Part shown: positions 1-6,556 of the stretch, piece after piece
Layout: each line of letters begins with the position of its first letter
How positions within the stretch are numbered: the first letter of the stretch is position 1
Assembly (NCBI GenBank): GCA_023269645.1
Contig: JAHFPR010000036.1
Span: 1 to 11,737, forward strand
Length of the DNA stretch: 11,737 bases
Origin: Alphaproteobacteria bacterium
Lineage (GTDB): Bacteria; Pseudomonadota; Alphaproteobacteria; Rickettsiales; UBA8987
Reading direction: 5' to 3'
Program-made: the position numbers and the translations under genes
The notes under the pieces: generated by a model
What the model saw: only the letters and a program-made list of their open reading frames with translations
What the model was told of the DNA's origin: nothing
Database searches by the model: none

Positions 1-285
1 CGCCGCAAGCCATGCCTCCACCTGCAGCATCGTGCGGATGCCGCCGCCAAGCTGCACGGGAATTTTCAGCGCGCCAAGGATCGCCCGCACCGCCGCTTCG
101 TTCACCGGCCTGCCCGCGAACGCGCCGTTCAAATCCACCACGTGGAGCCACTCCGCGCCCGCATCCTCAAACTTTTTCGCCTGCGCAGCCGGGGAATCAG
201 AGAATACGGTAGCCGCCTCCATCGCCCCGCGCAACAGCCGCACACAGTTTCCATCTTTCAAATCTATGGCGGGGAAGAGGATCAT
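1..285 (-). CDS. hisA: HisA, phosphoribosylformimino-AICAR ribotide isomerase, N-terminal 95 residues (runs off the left edge)
   Basis: HisA catalyses the fourth step of histidine synthesis, the Amadori rearrangement of ProFAR to PRFAR in the cytoplasm. The ATG at 285 begins MILFPAIDLKDGNCVRLLRG, the first beta strand of the HisA/HisF (beta-alpha)8 barrel with the catalytic Asp in the AIDLK motif (residue 8). HVVDLNGAF (48-56) and VQLGGGIR (77-84) are the next barrel strands, the latter with the glycine-rich phosphate-binding loop. VDLNGA and the short loop after AIDLK favour HisA over HisF. The 3' part lies outside the window. It is the next his gene after hisH on the same strand, but about 550 bp away, because a repeat-flanked GIY-YIG gene lies between them. 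No frameshift is seen in the visible part. Confidence 0.95.
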   Translation of the reverse strand, partial: MILFPAIDLKDGNCVRLLRGAMEAATVFSDSPAAQAKKFEDAGAEWLHVVDLNGAFAGRPVNEAAVRAILGALKIPVQLGGGIRTMLQVEAWLAA

Positions 286-295
286 GGTTTTCCCC

Positions 296-343
296 TGTCA
301 CCCCGCGCATTGCCTTCCCTGTCACCCCGCACATTACCCTCAC
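296..343. repeat. Two tandem 24-bp units leading into the palindromic repeat
   Basis: Two direct 24-bp units (296-319 and 320-343) each begin tgtcaccccgc and run straight into a third start of the same sequence at 344, which is the left arm of the palindrome. The units differ at only a few bases. They lie between the hisA start and the GIY-YIG gene. They look like decayed or duplicated repeat half-arms. Confidence 0.75.
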
Positions 344-413
344 TGTCACCCCGCACTTGTTGCGGGGTTATGGCGGAGGCGGAGTATAACCCCGCAACAA
401 GTGCGGGGTGACA
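344..413. repeat. Palindromic repeat, copy A (27-bp arms, 16-bp loop)
   Basis: The arm at 344-370 (beginning tgtcaccccgcacttgtt, ending ggggtta) is the perfect reverse complement of 387-413. Each arm also contains a smaller palindrome, ccccgca/tgcgggg. The spacer is 16 bp. The right arm ends four bases before the GIY-YIG stop codon, so RNA from the his operon could form a strong hairpin here. It has the same arms as copy B at 734-833. Confidence 0.95.
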
Positions 414-417
414 ACTT

Positions 418-711
418 TCATACCAGGGTTTCATACAAATCTTTCCATTCAGGATTATGTTTTTCAATGGCATCACTTTTGAAGCTGCGCTTCCATTTCT
501 TGATGATTTTCTCGCGCCATATCGCCTGCTGTATATCACCATAACACTCATAATATACCAGCATCTTCACGTTATGTTTCCTGGTATATCCAGGAACCAT
601 TCCTTCCTTATGTTCCCACACCCGTCGTGGAAGATTATTCGTTACGCCTGTATAAAAATACCCGTTCTTACGGCTGGCAAGAATGTAGACATAGTAATTA
701 TGCTCTTTCAT
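418..711 (-). CDS. Small GIY-YIG domain nuclease (UPF0213/YhbQ-like), 97 aa
   Basis: This is a stand-alone GIY-YIG endonuclease domain. The two motif strands are YYVYILAS (residues 6-13) and YFYTGVTN (18-25), followed by the conserved Arg in LPRRVWEHK (27-35) and the acidic residue in LVYYE (51-55). The length is normal for UPF0213 proteins, which are often annotated as UvrC-domain proteins. There is no extra DNA-binding domain, signal peptide or membrane segment. The ATG at 711 has a weak AAGG-type ribosome site. Base composition is AT-richer than the flanking his genes. The gene interrupts hisH-hisA and is bracketed by two copies of one palindromic repeat (344-413 and 734-833), which suggests it arrived as a cassette. 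The family's substrate is generally unknown; a role in repeat mobility is only a hypothesis. Confidence 0.88.
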   Translation of the reverse strand: MKEHNYYVYILASRKNGYFYTGVTNNLPRRVWEHKEGMVPGYTRKHNVKMLVYYECYGDIQQAIWREKIIKKWKRSFKSDAIEKHNPEWKDLYETLV

Positions 712-733
712 ATTCTTTGCCTTACCCCCTCCC

Positions 734-833
734 TGTCACCCCGCACTTGTTGCGGGGTTATCCTTCAATCCCAAAAGATATGCTATTTCCATAATGATCT
801 CTGCTTTAACCCCGCAACAAGTGCGGGGTGACA
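734..833. repeat. Palindromic repeat, copy B (27-bp arms, 46-bp loop)
   Basis: The arms at 734-760 and 807-833 are perfect reverse complements and are identical to the arms of copy A. The spacer (761-806) is 46 bp and unrelated to the spacer of copy A. The right arm ends three bases before the hisH stop codon (837-839). Copy B therefore sits directly behind hisH and just upstream of the GIY-YIG gene. Confidence 0.95.
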
Positions 834-836
834 AAA

Positions 837-1472
837 CTACCCCTCCATCCCCAGGAAATTCCCGATCACCTTGAACCCTGTTTTCTGGCTTTTTTCGGGG
901 TGGAACTGTGTGCCCATGATGTTCTCGCGCGCGACCAGCGCCGTGATTTTTCCGCCGTAGCCCACTTCCGCCATCACATCCGAAACATCGGCGCAGCGCA
1001 TGGCGTAGCTGTGCACGAAATAGGCGTGATCATGATCCGTCAGCCCGGAAACGATGGGGTGCGCCCCGGTGATTTCCAGCTCATTCCAGCCCATATGGGG
1101 GATTTTGAGCGAGGGATCGTCCGGTGTGATTTTCACCACCTCCGCCTCCAGCCAGCCTAAGCCCGGATGCTCGCCGTTCTCGAAGCCGCGCTCGGCCAGC
1201 AACTGCATCCCCACGCAAATCCCCAGGAACGGCTTGCCGCGCTCCAGCACTTGCTCGTGCAGCGTTTCCAGCAGGTGCGGCACGGCGCGGATGCCCGCCA
1301 TGCAATCCGCGAACGCCCCCACGCCCGGCAGCACGATGTGCGACGCAGTTTTCACCTCGAACACATTATCCGTCACCACCACGCTATGCCCGGTAATTTC
1401 CGCCACGCGCTCGAACATCTTGGCGGCGGAATGCAGATTCCCGGAGCCATAATCAATGATGGCGACCTTCAT
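837..1472 (-). CDS. hisH: HisH, glutaminase subunit of imidazole glycerol phosphate synthase
   Basis: HisH hydrolyses glutamine and passes ammonia to HisF, which makes imidazole glycerol phosphate and AICAR. The 211-aa protein is full length. It starts MKVAIIDYGSGNLHSA, has the oxyanion region LPGVGAF (48-54), the nucleophile elbow GICVGMQLL with Cys86, and the catalytic pair His191 and Glu193 in QFHPEKSQ. The YFVHSYAMR segment (151-159) is also typical. The ATG at 1472 overlaps the stop of the upstream DUF2628 gene in an ATGA (1469-1472), indicating translational coupling. The stop is followed within 3 bp by palindromic repeat copy B. hisF is not in the window. Confidence 0.97.
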   Translation of the reverse strand: MKVAIIDYGSGNLHSAAKMFERVAEITGHSVVVTDNVFEVKTASHIVLPGVGAFADCMAGIRAVPHLLETLHEQVLERGKPFLGICVGMQLLAERGFENGEHPGLGWLEAEVVKITPDDPSLKIPHMGWNELEITGAHPIVSGLTDHDHAYFVHSYAMRCADVSDVMAEVGYGGKITALVARENIMGTQFHPEKSQKTGFKVIGNFLGMEG

Positions 1473-1864
1473 GCGCCCTGCCCCGCCTGCGCCGCCGTGA
1501 AGAAGCGCAGCCCGGCCTCTTTGATGTTGCCCGCACAGGTAACATCATAAAGCACATAGCCCTGACGCTTCAGGGCATAGCCGCGCCAGTCCGGAGCCTC
1601 GAACCCTACCCAGGCATAGAACGCCACACGCAGCACTTCCAGCTGCTCCTCGGAAATCACCCCCTGCGTCGAGAGCGCGTAAAGCAGTGCGAGCACCGCC
1701 ATAATGATACCACAGAGCGGCCATATGCGGTAATACGCCGCCCAGAATAGGGTGAGAATAAACGCCCAGAAGGAGAATCCTTCCCGCACGAACACCGCCT
1801 TTTCCAGCGGATTTTCGGCGGATTCTTTCACATACACGCTGTAACTTTTGAATCCCCTAGCCAC
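1469..1864 (-). CDS. DUF2628 family small membrane protein between hisB and hisH, GTG start
   Basis: This 131-aa protein resembles the DUF2628 family: a short SYSVYVKE head, two close hydrophobic segments (about 31-46 and 48-64, FWAFILTLFWAAYYRIWPL then a Gly-Ile-rich helix), and a soluble tail with APDWRGYALKRQGY (90-103). The function is unknown. I chose the GTG at 1864 because AAGGGG (1872-1877) lies seven bases upstream and the start overlaps the hisB stop (1857-1859). A longer reading back to 1966 would overlap about 110 bp of hisB and reads as non-native basic sequence. Its end overlaps the hisH start. It is thus embedded and translationally coupled within the his operon, although it has no known histidine role. 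Confidence 0.82.
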   Translation of the reverse strand: MARGFKSYSVYVKESAENPLEKAVFVREGFSFWAFILTLFWAAYYRIWPLCGIIMAVLALLYALSTQGVISEEQLEVLRVAFYAWVGFEAPDWRGYALKRQGYVLYDVTCAGNIKEAGLRFFTAAQAGQGA

Positions 1865-2453
1865 CGAGTTGCCCCTTGGTCGAGGGAACCGCATCGCTCT
1901 TGCGCGGGTCAATGGCGATCGCCTCGCGCAAACTCCGCGCCAGTGCCTTATAGCAGGATTCCACAATGTGATGGTTGTTCAGCCCGTAAAGATTCTCCAC
2001 GTGCAGGGTGATGCCCGCATTCTGCGCGAACGCGCCGAACCATTCCTTGAACAACTCCGTATCCATTTCGCCCAGCTTATCCCGCGTGAACTCCACTTTC
2101 CAGATGAGGTAAGGCCGCCCGGAAATATCCAGTGCCACGCGCGAAAGCGTTTCATCCATCGGAATCAGCGCGGAGCCATAGCGCGTGATGCCCTTCATCT
2201 CGCCGATAGCTTTCGCAAACGCCTGGCCTATCGCAATCCCCACATCCTCGGTGATGTGGTGGCAATCAATGTGCGTATCGCCCTTGGCTTCCAGGGTCAA
2301 ATCCATCAGGCTGTGGCGCGAAAGCTGCTCCATCATATGGTCGAGGAAACCCACCCCGGTGGAAACCTTATAGCTCCCCGTTCCGTCCAGATTCAGGGAA
2401 ACTTTTATCCGGGTTTCCTTGGTATTGCGTTCGATGGTGGCTTTGCGCGGCAT
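1857..2453 (-). CDS. hisB: HisB, imidazoleglycerol-phosphate dehydratase
   Basis: The enzyme dehydrates imidazole glycerol phosphate to imidazole acetol phosphate (step six of the pathway) using manganese. The 198-aa monofunctional form is present: GVGFLDHMMEQLSRH (33-47), the metal-binding DTHIDCHHITEDVG (59-72), a second metal site NNHHIVESCYKALARSLR (159-176), and the C-terminal VPSTKG (189-195). There is no phosphatase domain, so this is not the bifunctional enterobacterial type. The ATG at 2453 is preceded by AAGGG (2459-2463) at five bases. The open frame extends upstream to 2915, but that part is antisense to hslV and lacks HisB similarity. hisB is the first gene of this minus-strand operon and is divergent from hslV. 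Confidence 0.97.
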   Translation of the reverse strand: MPRKATIERNTKETRIKVSLNLDGTGSYKVSTGVGFLDHMMEQLSRHSLMDLTLEAKGDTHIDCHHITEDVGIAIGQAFAKAIGEMKGITRYGSALIPMDETLSRVALDISGRPYLIWKVEFTRDKLGEMDTELFKEWFGAFAQNAGITLHVENLYGLNNHHIVESCYKALARSLREAIAIDPRKSDAVPSTKGQLGG

Positions 2454-2458
2454 ATTAA

Positions 2459-2463
2459 CCCTT
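2459..2463 (-). promoter_or_regulatory. hisB ribosome binding site, overlapping the hslV promoter -35
   Basis: AAGGG on the minus strand lies five bases before the hisB ATG. The same bases overlap the start of the CTTGAAA box used in the opposite direction for hslV, so the divergent signals share DNA. Confidence 0.7.
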
Positions 2464-2491
2464 GAAATTCCGTTCAATTCACCCCAAATAT
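2461..2491 (+). promoter_or_regulatory. Sigma-32 (RpoH)-type heat-shock promoter for hslV
   Basis: CTTGAAA (2461-2467), a 14-bp spacer and CCCCAAATAT (2482-2491) match the sigma-32 consensus CTTGAAA / CCCCATnT with permitted spacing. It lies 34 bp before the hslV ATG, leaving room for a start site near 2498 and a short leader. hslVU is a classic heat-shock operon, so position and function agree. This is a sequence match, not a mapped start. Confidence 0.85.
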
Positions 2492-2525
2492 ACTGCACGC
2501 CGCAACAAAACAACAGAAAAACCTC

Positions 2526-3083
2526 ATGCAGCACGAATCCAGCGCCTTCCCCAACTGGCACGGAACCACCATCCTCTGCGTGAGGAAGGACGGCGAAGCG
2601 GTGATGATCGGCGACGGCCAGGTTTCCGTCGGCCCCACCATCATGAAGGGCAACGCGAAGAAACTCCGCAAGCTCGGCGAGGGGCGGATTATCGCCGGAT
2701 TCGCGGGCGCGACCGCCGATGCGCTCACACTCTTTGAACGCCTCGAAGCCAAGCTCGAAGCCCATTCCGGCAATCTCACCCGCGCCTGCGTGGAGCTGGC
2801 GAAAGACTGGCGGACGGACAGGTATTTGCGCCGGCTGGAGGCCATGCTGCTGGTGGCCGATAAGGAAATTACGCTGGTCATCACCGGAACCGGCGACGTG
2901 CTGGAACCAGAGCATGGCGTGGTGGCCATCGGCTCCGGCGGGAATTATGCGCTCGCCGCCGCCCGCGCGCTGATGGATCAGAAAAAACTCACCGCCGAGG
3001 AAATCGCCCGCCGCGCCATGAAAATCGCCGCCGACATCTGCGTCTACACGAACGGGAACGTGACGGTTGAGGTGATAAAATAG
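2526..3083 (+). CDS. hslV: HslV (ClpQ), threonine peptidase subunit of the HslUV protease
   Basis: HslV forms the double-hexamer peptidase chamber that HslU feeds with unfolded protein. The 185-aa product carries a 13-residue propeptide ending Trp-His-Gly, then the mature N-terminus TTILCVRKDG. Thr14 is therefore the predicted nucleophile. In mature numbering, Asp17 (IGDGQ) and Lys33 (NAKK) complete the active site. IIAGFAGATADALTLFERLEAK and ELAKDWRTDRYLRRLEAMLLVAD are family signatures, and the C-terminus (DICVYTNGNVTVEVI) is complete. The ribosome site is weak. The gene is driven by the RpoH-like promoter at 2461. Its usual partner hslU is 1.6 kb downstream instead of adjacent, with two other genes and two repeats in between. 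Confidence 0.97.
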   Translation: MQHESSAFPNWHGTTILCVRKDGEAVMIGDGQVSVGPTIMKGNAKKLRKLGEGRIIAGFAGATADALTLFERLEAKLEAHSGNLTRACVELAKDWRTDRYLRRLEAMLLVADKEITLVITGTGDVLEPEHGVVAIGSGGNYALAAARALMDQKKLTAEEIARRAMKIAADICVYTNGNVTVEVIK

Positions 3084-3088
3084 CTACC

Positions 3089-3182
3089 GTCATTCCAGCG
3101 AAAGCTGGAATCCAGCGCGGCGCGTCTGCACCGCAAAAGGCTTTTTATAAGAAGTCTGGATGCCAGCTTTCGCTGGCATGAC
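3089..3182. repeat. Composite palindromic repeat (dRS3-like GTCATTCC family)
   Basis: The left arm 3089-3115 and the right arm 3156-3182 are reverse complements with two mismatches. Each arm is itself a hairpin, ccagc-gaaa-gctgg. The end motif gtcattcc and the mini-palindrome resemble the widespread dRS3-type repeats known from Neisseria and other Proteobacteria. It lies 5 bp after the hslV stop, so it may fold in the hslV transcript and attenuate or stabilise it. The rest of the hslV-3224 gap (3183-3223) shows nothing further. Confidence 0.9.
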
Positions 3183-3223
3183 ACTTCTGTTTTTGAGCAA
3201 AATTTGAGCATAAAGAGAAATCA

Positions 3224-3874
3224 ATGAACAACGCCACCGTAGAAACAATAGAAAAGCGTGTTGCGAAAATGTACGCAGATATGAATGCATTGGCAATAAC
3301 CCACGGAGACAGGATAAAACGCGGTTATAATGTGCTGTATGGCCCGCCTATGGTTAAGCCTAAATTGATGCTGATTTCTTTCCAGCCAGGCGGCGAGGAT
3401 GGCATAGCCTATCAAACATATCCTGATACATTAGCTTATGTTAAGGATAACTTTAAGTTCGGCAAAACCTTACGCAAACATATGCAGGAGGCAGGCTTGT
3501 CTGATGTGCTGGAAAAACATACGGTAGCCACTACAGCAGTGTTTGCTCAGGCTCCTGCGTCAGAAAGCAGCAAATGGGCAACTGGCAAAGGCAGCTATAA
3601 AATATGGAGGGAATTTTCTTTGGAAAGTGTGCGGGAGCTTATTGATTTGATGCACCCCGAAGTGATTGTAATTTTTGGAACAAAAACGAAGGACATCTTC
3701 AAGCCAGAGCTTACAAACACACGCCATAACCACAAACAACATATTCTGACATATGGTGAAGGCGAATTAGAAGGCATCCCCCTTGTTTACTGTATGCACT
3801 TAAGCCAGGGATGGGTAGCCAGTGAGGTACAAAAATCTTTCCGGAAAGTAAAAGAATTACTAGCGTGTCGTTGA
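3224..3874 (+). CDS. Hypothetical protein with possible uracil-DNA-glycosylase-like fold
   Basis: I do not firmly recognise this 216-aa protein. The order of strand-like motifs suggests the UDG superfamily: KPKLMLISFQPGGEDG (45-60) resembles the motif I strand and GxxPG loop; TVATTAVFAQAPASES (100-115) sits where the 'nvvkcrP' strand occurs; EVIVIFGTKTKDIF (146-159) resembles the conserved 'lvvalG' strand and helix; and PLVYCMHLSQGW (186-197) could be a variant of the HPS motif. There is no signal peptide or membrane segment. The ATG at 3224 follows an AAGAGA-type weak ribosome site. The gene is clearly AT-richer than hslV and hslU, and it lies between two repeats inside the hslVU operon, so lateral acquisition is likely. 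A general alpha/beta protein of unknown function is the alternative. Confidence 0.72.
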   Translation: MNNATVETIEKRVAKMYADMNALAITHGDRIKRGYNVLYGPPMVKPKLMLISFQPGGEDGIAYQTYPDTLAYVKDNFKFGKTLRKHMQEAGLSDVLEKHTVATTAVFAQAPASESSKWATGKGSYKIWREFSLESVRELIDLMHPEVIVIFGTKTKDIFKPELTNTRHNHKQHILTYGEGELEGIPLVYCMHLSQGWVASEVQKSFRKVKELLACR

Positions 3875-3876
3875 CC

Positions 3877-3907
3877 TCACCAGACCCCGGCATACGCCGG
3901 GGTGACA
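3877..3907. repeat. Short palindromic repeat ending in GGGGTGACAC
   Basis: accccggc (3884-3891) and gccggggt (3896-3903) form a perfect 8-bp stem with a four-base loop, flanked by ctcaccag and gacac. It begins just after the stop codon at 3872-3874 and ends shortly before the sulfotransferase ATG. The terminal ggggtgac matches the ends of the larger repeats at 413 and 833. There is no U-run, so a classical terminator is not supported. Confidence 0.75.
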
Positions 3908-3920
3908 CAACCCGAAACCC

Positions 3921-4694
3921 ATGCCCCCCACCCACCGCCACATCTTCATCGCCGGGCTGCATCGCAGCGGGACTACCCTGCTCCAGCGCATCCTGCGGGA
4001 GCATCCGGAGATCAGCGGCTTTCGGGATACCGGCGCGCCGGAGGATGAGGGGCAGCATTTGCAAAGCGTCCTCCCTGGCGCGGGAAAATGCGGCGGGCCT
4101 TCGCGCTTTGCCTTAAACGGCGAGGCCTATCGCAAGGCCGTAGCGGCGTGCGTGACCCCGGAAAACCGCGAGAAACTTTTTGCGGAATGGTCGCCGCACT
4201 GGAACCTTGAAAAGCCCTTCCTGCTGGAGAAATCGCCCCCCAACACGCTGCGCGCACCGTATCTGGAGGCACTTTTTCCCCCAAGTTATTTCATCTATAT
4301 CGTCCGGCATCCCATCCCCGTGGCGTTCTCGATGGCGGAGCGCGAGTGGGCGGGCAGCACCTCCATCCCCGCGCTGATGCGCAACTGGTGCGCGGGCTAT
4401 CGCTATGCGCTGGCGGATATGCCCCGCCTTCAACACTCCCTCCTGATCCGCTACGAGGATCTGACGGCGCATCCGGCGGCCACGCTGGAGAAAATCTACG
4501 GGTTTCTGGGCGTGAAACCGCTGGCCGCGGCGGAGCCAGTGCAGCCCTCCAACGACAAGCACTTCGAGGCGTGGGAGGATTTCTCGCGCAGGCACAGGCT
4601 TCAGGCACTGCGGATTAAATCCCTGCAATCGCACCTGGAAACCTTCGGTTATTCCTTGCGGGAACCGTATATTCAGGCTATGGAGCAGCTATGA
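3921..4694 (+). CDS. Sulfotransferase family protein (PAPS-dependent), 257 aa
   Basis: The protein has the two cofactor-binding signatures of the sulfotransferase superfamily. The 5'-phosphosulfate loop is in FIAGLHRSGTTLLQRIL (residues 9-25), and the 3'-phosphate binding strand and helix are in YFIYIVRHPIPVAFSM (122-137), with Arg and Ser conserved. LLIRYEDLTAHPAATLEKIYGFLG (174-197) is the usual later motif. It would transfer sulfate from PAPS to a carbohydrate, peptide or small-molecule acceptor that cannot be predicted. No signal peptide is apparent. No strong ribosome site precedes the ATG at 3921; a palindrome ends about 13 bp upstream. The stop overlaps the hslU ATG (4691-4694), so translation of hslU is probably coupled to it. 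A sulfotransferase between hslV and hslU is unusual. Confidence 0.88.
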   Translation: MPPTHRHIFIAGLHRSGTTLLQRILREHPEISGFRDTGAPEDEGQHLQSVLPGAGKCGGPSRFALNGEAYRKAVAACVTPENREKLFAEWSPHWNLEKPFLLEKSPPNTLRAPYLEALFPPSYFIYIVRHPIPVAFSMAEREWAGSTSIPALMRNWCAGYRYALADMPRLQHSLLIRYEDLTAHPAATLEKIYGFLGVKPLAAAEPVQPSNDKHFEAWEDFSRRHRLQALRIKSLQSHLETFGYSLREPYIQAMEQL

Positions 4695-6010
4695 CCTCCC
4701 TTTCCCCGCGTGAAATAGTTTCCGAACTGAACCGCCACATCATCGGGCAGGAGGATGCCAAGCGCGCGGTCGCCATCGCGCTGCGCAACCGCTATCGCCG
4801 CAAGCAGGTTCCGGAGCCGCTGCGGGATGAGATTGTGCCGAAGAACATCCTGATGGTGGGGCCGACAGGCTGCGGGAAAACCGAGATCGCGCGGCGGCTG
4901 GCCAAGCTCGCCAACGCGCCGTTCCTGAAAATCGAGGCCACGAAATTCACCGAGGTGGGCTATGTGGGGCGGGATGTTGAATCCATCATCCGCGACCTGA
5001 TGGAAATCGCCGTCAACATGGTGCGCGCGCAGATGCGGAAGGATGTTTCCGCCAAGGCCGAGCTTCAGGCGGAGGAGCGTGTGCTGGATGCGCTGGTGGG
5101 CGAAACCGCCACGGCGGATACGCGCCAGAAGTTCCGCAAGATGCTGCGCGAGCGGCAGATGGACGACCGCGAGGTAGAGCTTCAGGTGGCTGATGCCGGC
5201 AAAAGCGGCATGAATATGTTTGATATTCCGGGAATGCCCGGCGGGCAGATGGGGATGCTGAATCTCGGCGATATGCTCGGCCAGGTGATGGGCGGCAAGC
5301 CCGCCAAAACGCGCAAGATGAAAGTCGCGGAGGCCTACGACGTGCTGATGGAGGAAGAGGCTGACAAGCTCATTGACCAGGATAAAATCACCCGCAGTGC
5401 CATCGAACTGGTGGAAAATGACGGCATCGTGTTCATTGACGAGATGGATAAAATCACCGCGCGCAGCGGCGAGGTGAAAGGCGGCGGGGACATCAGCCGC
5501 GAGGGGGTGCAGCGCGATTTCCTGCCGCTCATCGAGGGAACACTTGTGCCCACCAAATACGGCCAGGTGAAAACCGACCATATCCTGTTCATCGCCAGCG
5601 GCGCGTTCCACCTCGCCAAACCCTCGGATTTATTGCCGGAACTGCAAGGCCGCCTGCCCATCCGTGTGCAGCTTTCACCCTTGAGCGAGGCCGATTTACT
5701 GCGCATCCTCACCGAGCCGGAAGCCAGCCTCACAAGGCAATACGAAGCACTGATGAAGGTGGAAAACGTCGCGCTCGATTTCACGGAGGATGGGTTGAAG
5801 GCCATCGCGCGTATCGCCACGAAAGTGAACAACAACGTGGAGAATATCGGCGCGCGGCGGCTGCATACCATCCTGGAGAAACTGCTGGAGGAAATCAGCT
5901 TCGCCGCCGGGGATACCGCCGCACCGCAGATTACTATTGATGCGAAATACGTGGAGGAAAAACTCGGCTCCCTCACCCAGCAGCAGGATTTGAGCAAGTT
6001 TATTCTGTAG
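4691..6010 (+). CDS. hslU: HslU (ClpY), AAA+ ATPase subunit of the HslUV protease
   Basis: HslU unfolds substrates with ATP and threads them into HslV. The 439-aa protein is full length: PREIVSELNRHIIGQ (6-20), Walker A GPTGCGKT (57-64), the pore loop GYVGRD (90-95), a variable I-domain (about 110-235, with a Gly/Met-rich stretch at 172-203), Walker B IVFIDEMDKI (246-255), sensor 1 around FIASGAFH (300-307), LPELQGRLPIRV (315-326) with the arginine finger region, and sensor 2 in IGARRLHT (386-393). The C-terminal DLSKFIL is the tail that docks in HslV. The ATG overlaps the sulfotransferase stop as ATGA, and a GGAG ribosome site lies five bases upstream inside that gene. It converges with the TerB-like gene, with only 3 bp between the stops. 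Confidence 0.98.
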   Translation: MTSLSPREIVSELNRHIIGQEDAKRAVAIALRNRYRRKQVPEPLRDEIVPKNILMVGPTGCGKTEIARRLAKLANAPFLKIEATKFTEVGYVGRDVESIIRDLMEIAVNMVRAQMRKDVSAKAELQAEERVLDALVGETATADTRQKFRKMLRERQMDDREVELQVADAGKSGMNMFDIPGMPGGQMGMLNLGDMLGQVMGGKPAKTRKMKVAEAYDVLMEEEADKLIDQDKITRSAIELVENDGIVFIDEMDKITARSGEVKGGGDISREGVQRDFLPLIEGTLVPTKYGQVKTDHILFIASGAFHLAKPSDLLPELQGRLPIRVQLSPLSEADLLRILTEPEASLTRQYEALMKVENVALDFTEDGLKAIARIATKVNNNVENIGARRLHTILEKLLEEISFAAGDTAAPQITIDAKYVEEKLGSLTQQQDLSKFIL

Positions 6011-6013
6011 AAA

Positions 6014-6475
6014 CTAATCGCGGGAAAGCTGGGCTTCCGCTTCGGCAAAAAAGCGGTACATCAGTTGGATGGTCTGGATTTCCCGGTTCTCCAGCACCCC
6101 ATCCGCCCGCACCAGAGATTGCGCGGAACGCCGCACAAATTGCGCGTGTTCGGGATCCGTCACCAGCCGGAACACAGCATCGCGGATCGTTTCCTGATCC
6201 GGATGCTGCCCGCGCACCCACCGCGCCATCGCCTCCGTATCCTGTACGCCCGCAGCGGCGCGTTCGCGGCAATATTCGATAATGACATCCCGCTCTTTCT
6301 TCTGGATATAATCATCCGACATCGCCACCCAGTGGAGAATGAGCAGGCCGTCCCGCGTATCGCTGATGATTTTATCCTGGGCGGAGGGGGATGGTTCCGC
6401 AGCTTCCCTCATGGCAAATGCGCCGCGCCCATTCAGGGCAGGCTTGCGCGCGAATAATTTACCAAAAAACCCCAT
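6014..6475 (-). CDS. TerB-like domain protein, 153 aa
   Basis: The helix-rich protein has two acidic helix-turn segments reminiscent of TerB / DjlA-N domains: AMSDDYIQKKERDVIIEYC (51-69) and VRADGVLENREIQTIQLMYRF (122-142), the second containing the ADG...E pattern. It starts MGFFGKLFARK, a short amphipathic basic head, followed by a low-complexity linker (about 12-36). There is no signal peptide or clear membrane helix. The family often senses or binds metals or membranes, but the function here is unknown. I chose the ATG at 6475 because GAAGGG lies just upstream and the protein then begins like other MGFFxKLF proteins; the frame is open back to 6553. It converges on hslU. The upstream 54-codon gene may be in the same transcript (81-bp gap). 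Confidence 0.72.
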   Translation of the reverse strand: MGFFGKLFARKPALNGRGAFAMREAAEPSPSAQDKIISDTRDGLLILHWVAMSDDYIQKKERDVIIEYCRERAAAGVQDTEAMARWVRGQHPDQETIRDAVFRLVTDPEHAQFVRRSAQSLVRADGVLENREIQTIQLMYRFFAEAEAQLSRD

Positions 6476-6556
6476 ACCGCCCTTCAATCTTCCTTTGAAG
6501 CATACTCCCGTTCGCAGGAAGCTGCAATACGCTTGCAGGCGGAGTTCAGCCAACTG

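Noticed and set aside
344..413. Rho-independent terminator for the GIY-YIG gene
   Set aside because: The stem is strong but no U-run follows on the minus strand and the same repeat occurs elsewhere, including within a coding sequence, so it is treated as a repeat.
457..831. 124-codon plus-strand frame across the GIY-YIG gene
   Set aside because: It is antisense to the GIY-YIG gene, and its CHPALVAG-like ends come from translating the palindromic repeats.
2454..2915. N-terminal extension of hisB to 352 aa
   Set aside because: The extra part is antisense to hslV; HisB homology and a ribosome site start at 2453.
4673..5611. 312-codon open frame on the minus strand opposite hslU
   Set aside because: Shadow of hslU: His-rich, no motifs, and hslU on the other strand is unambiguous.
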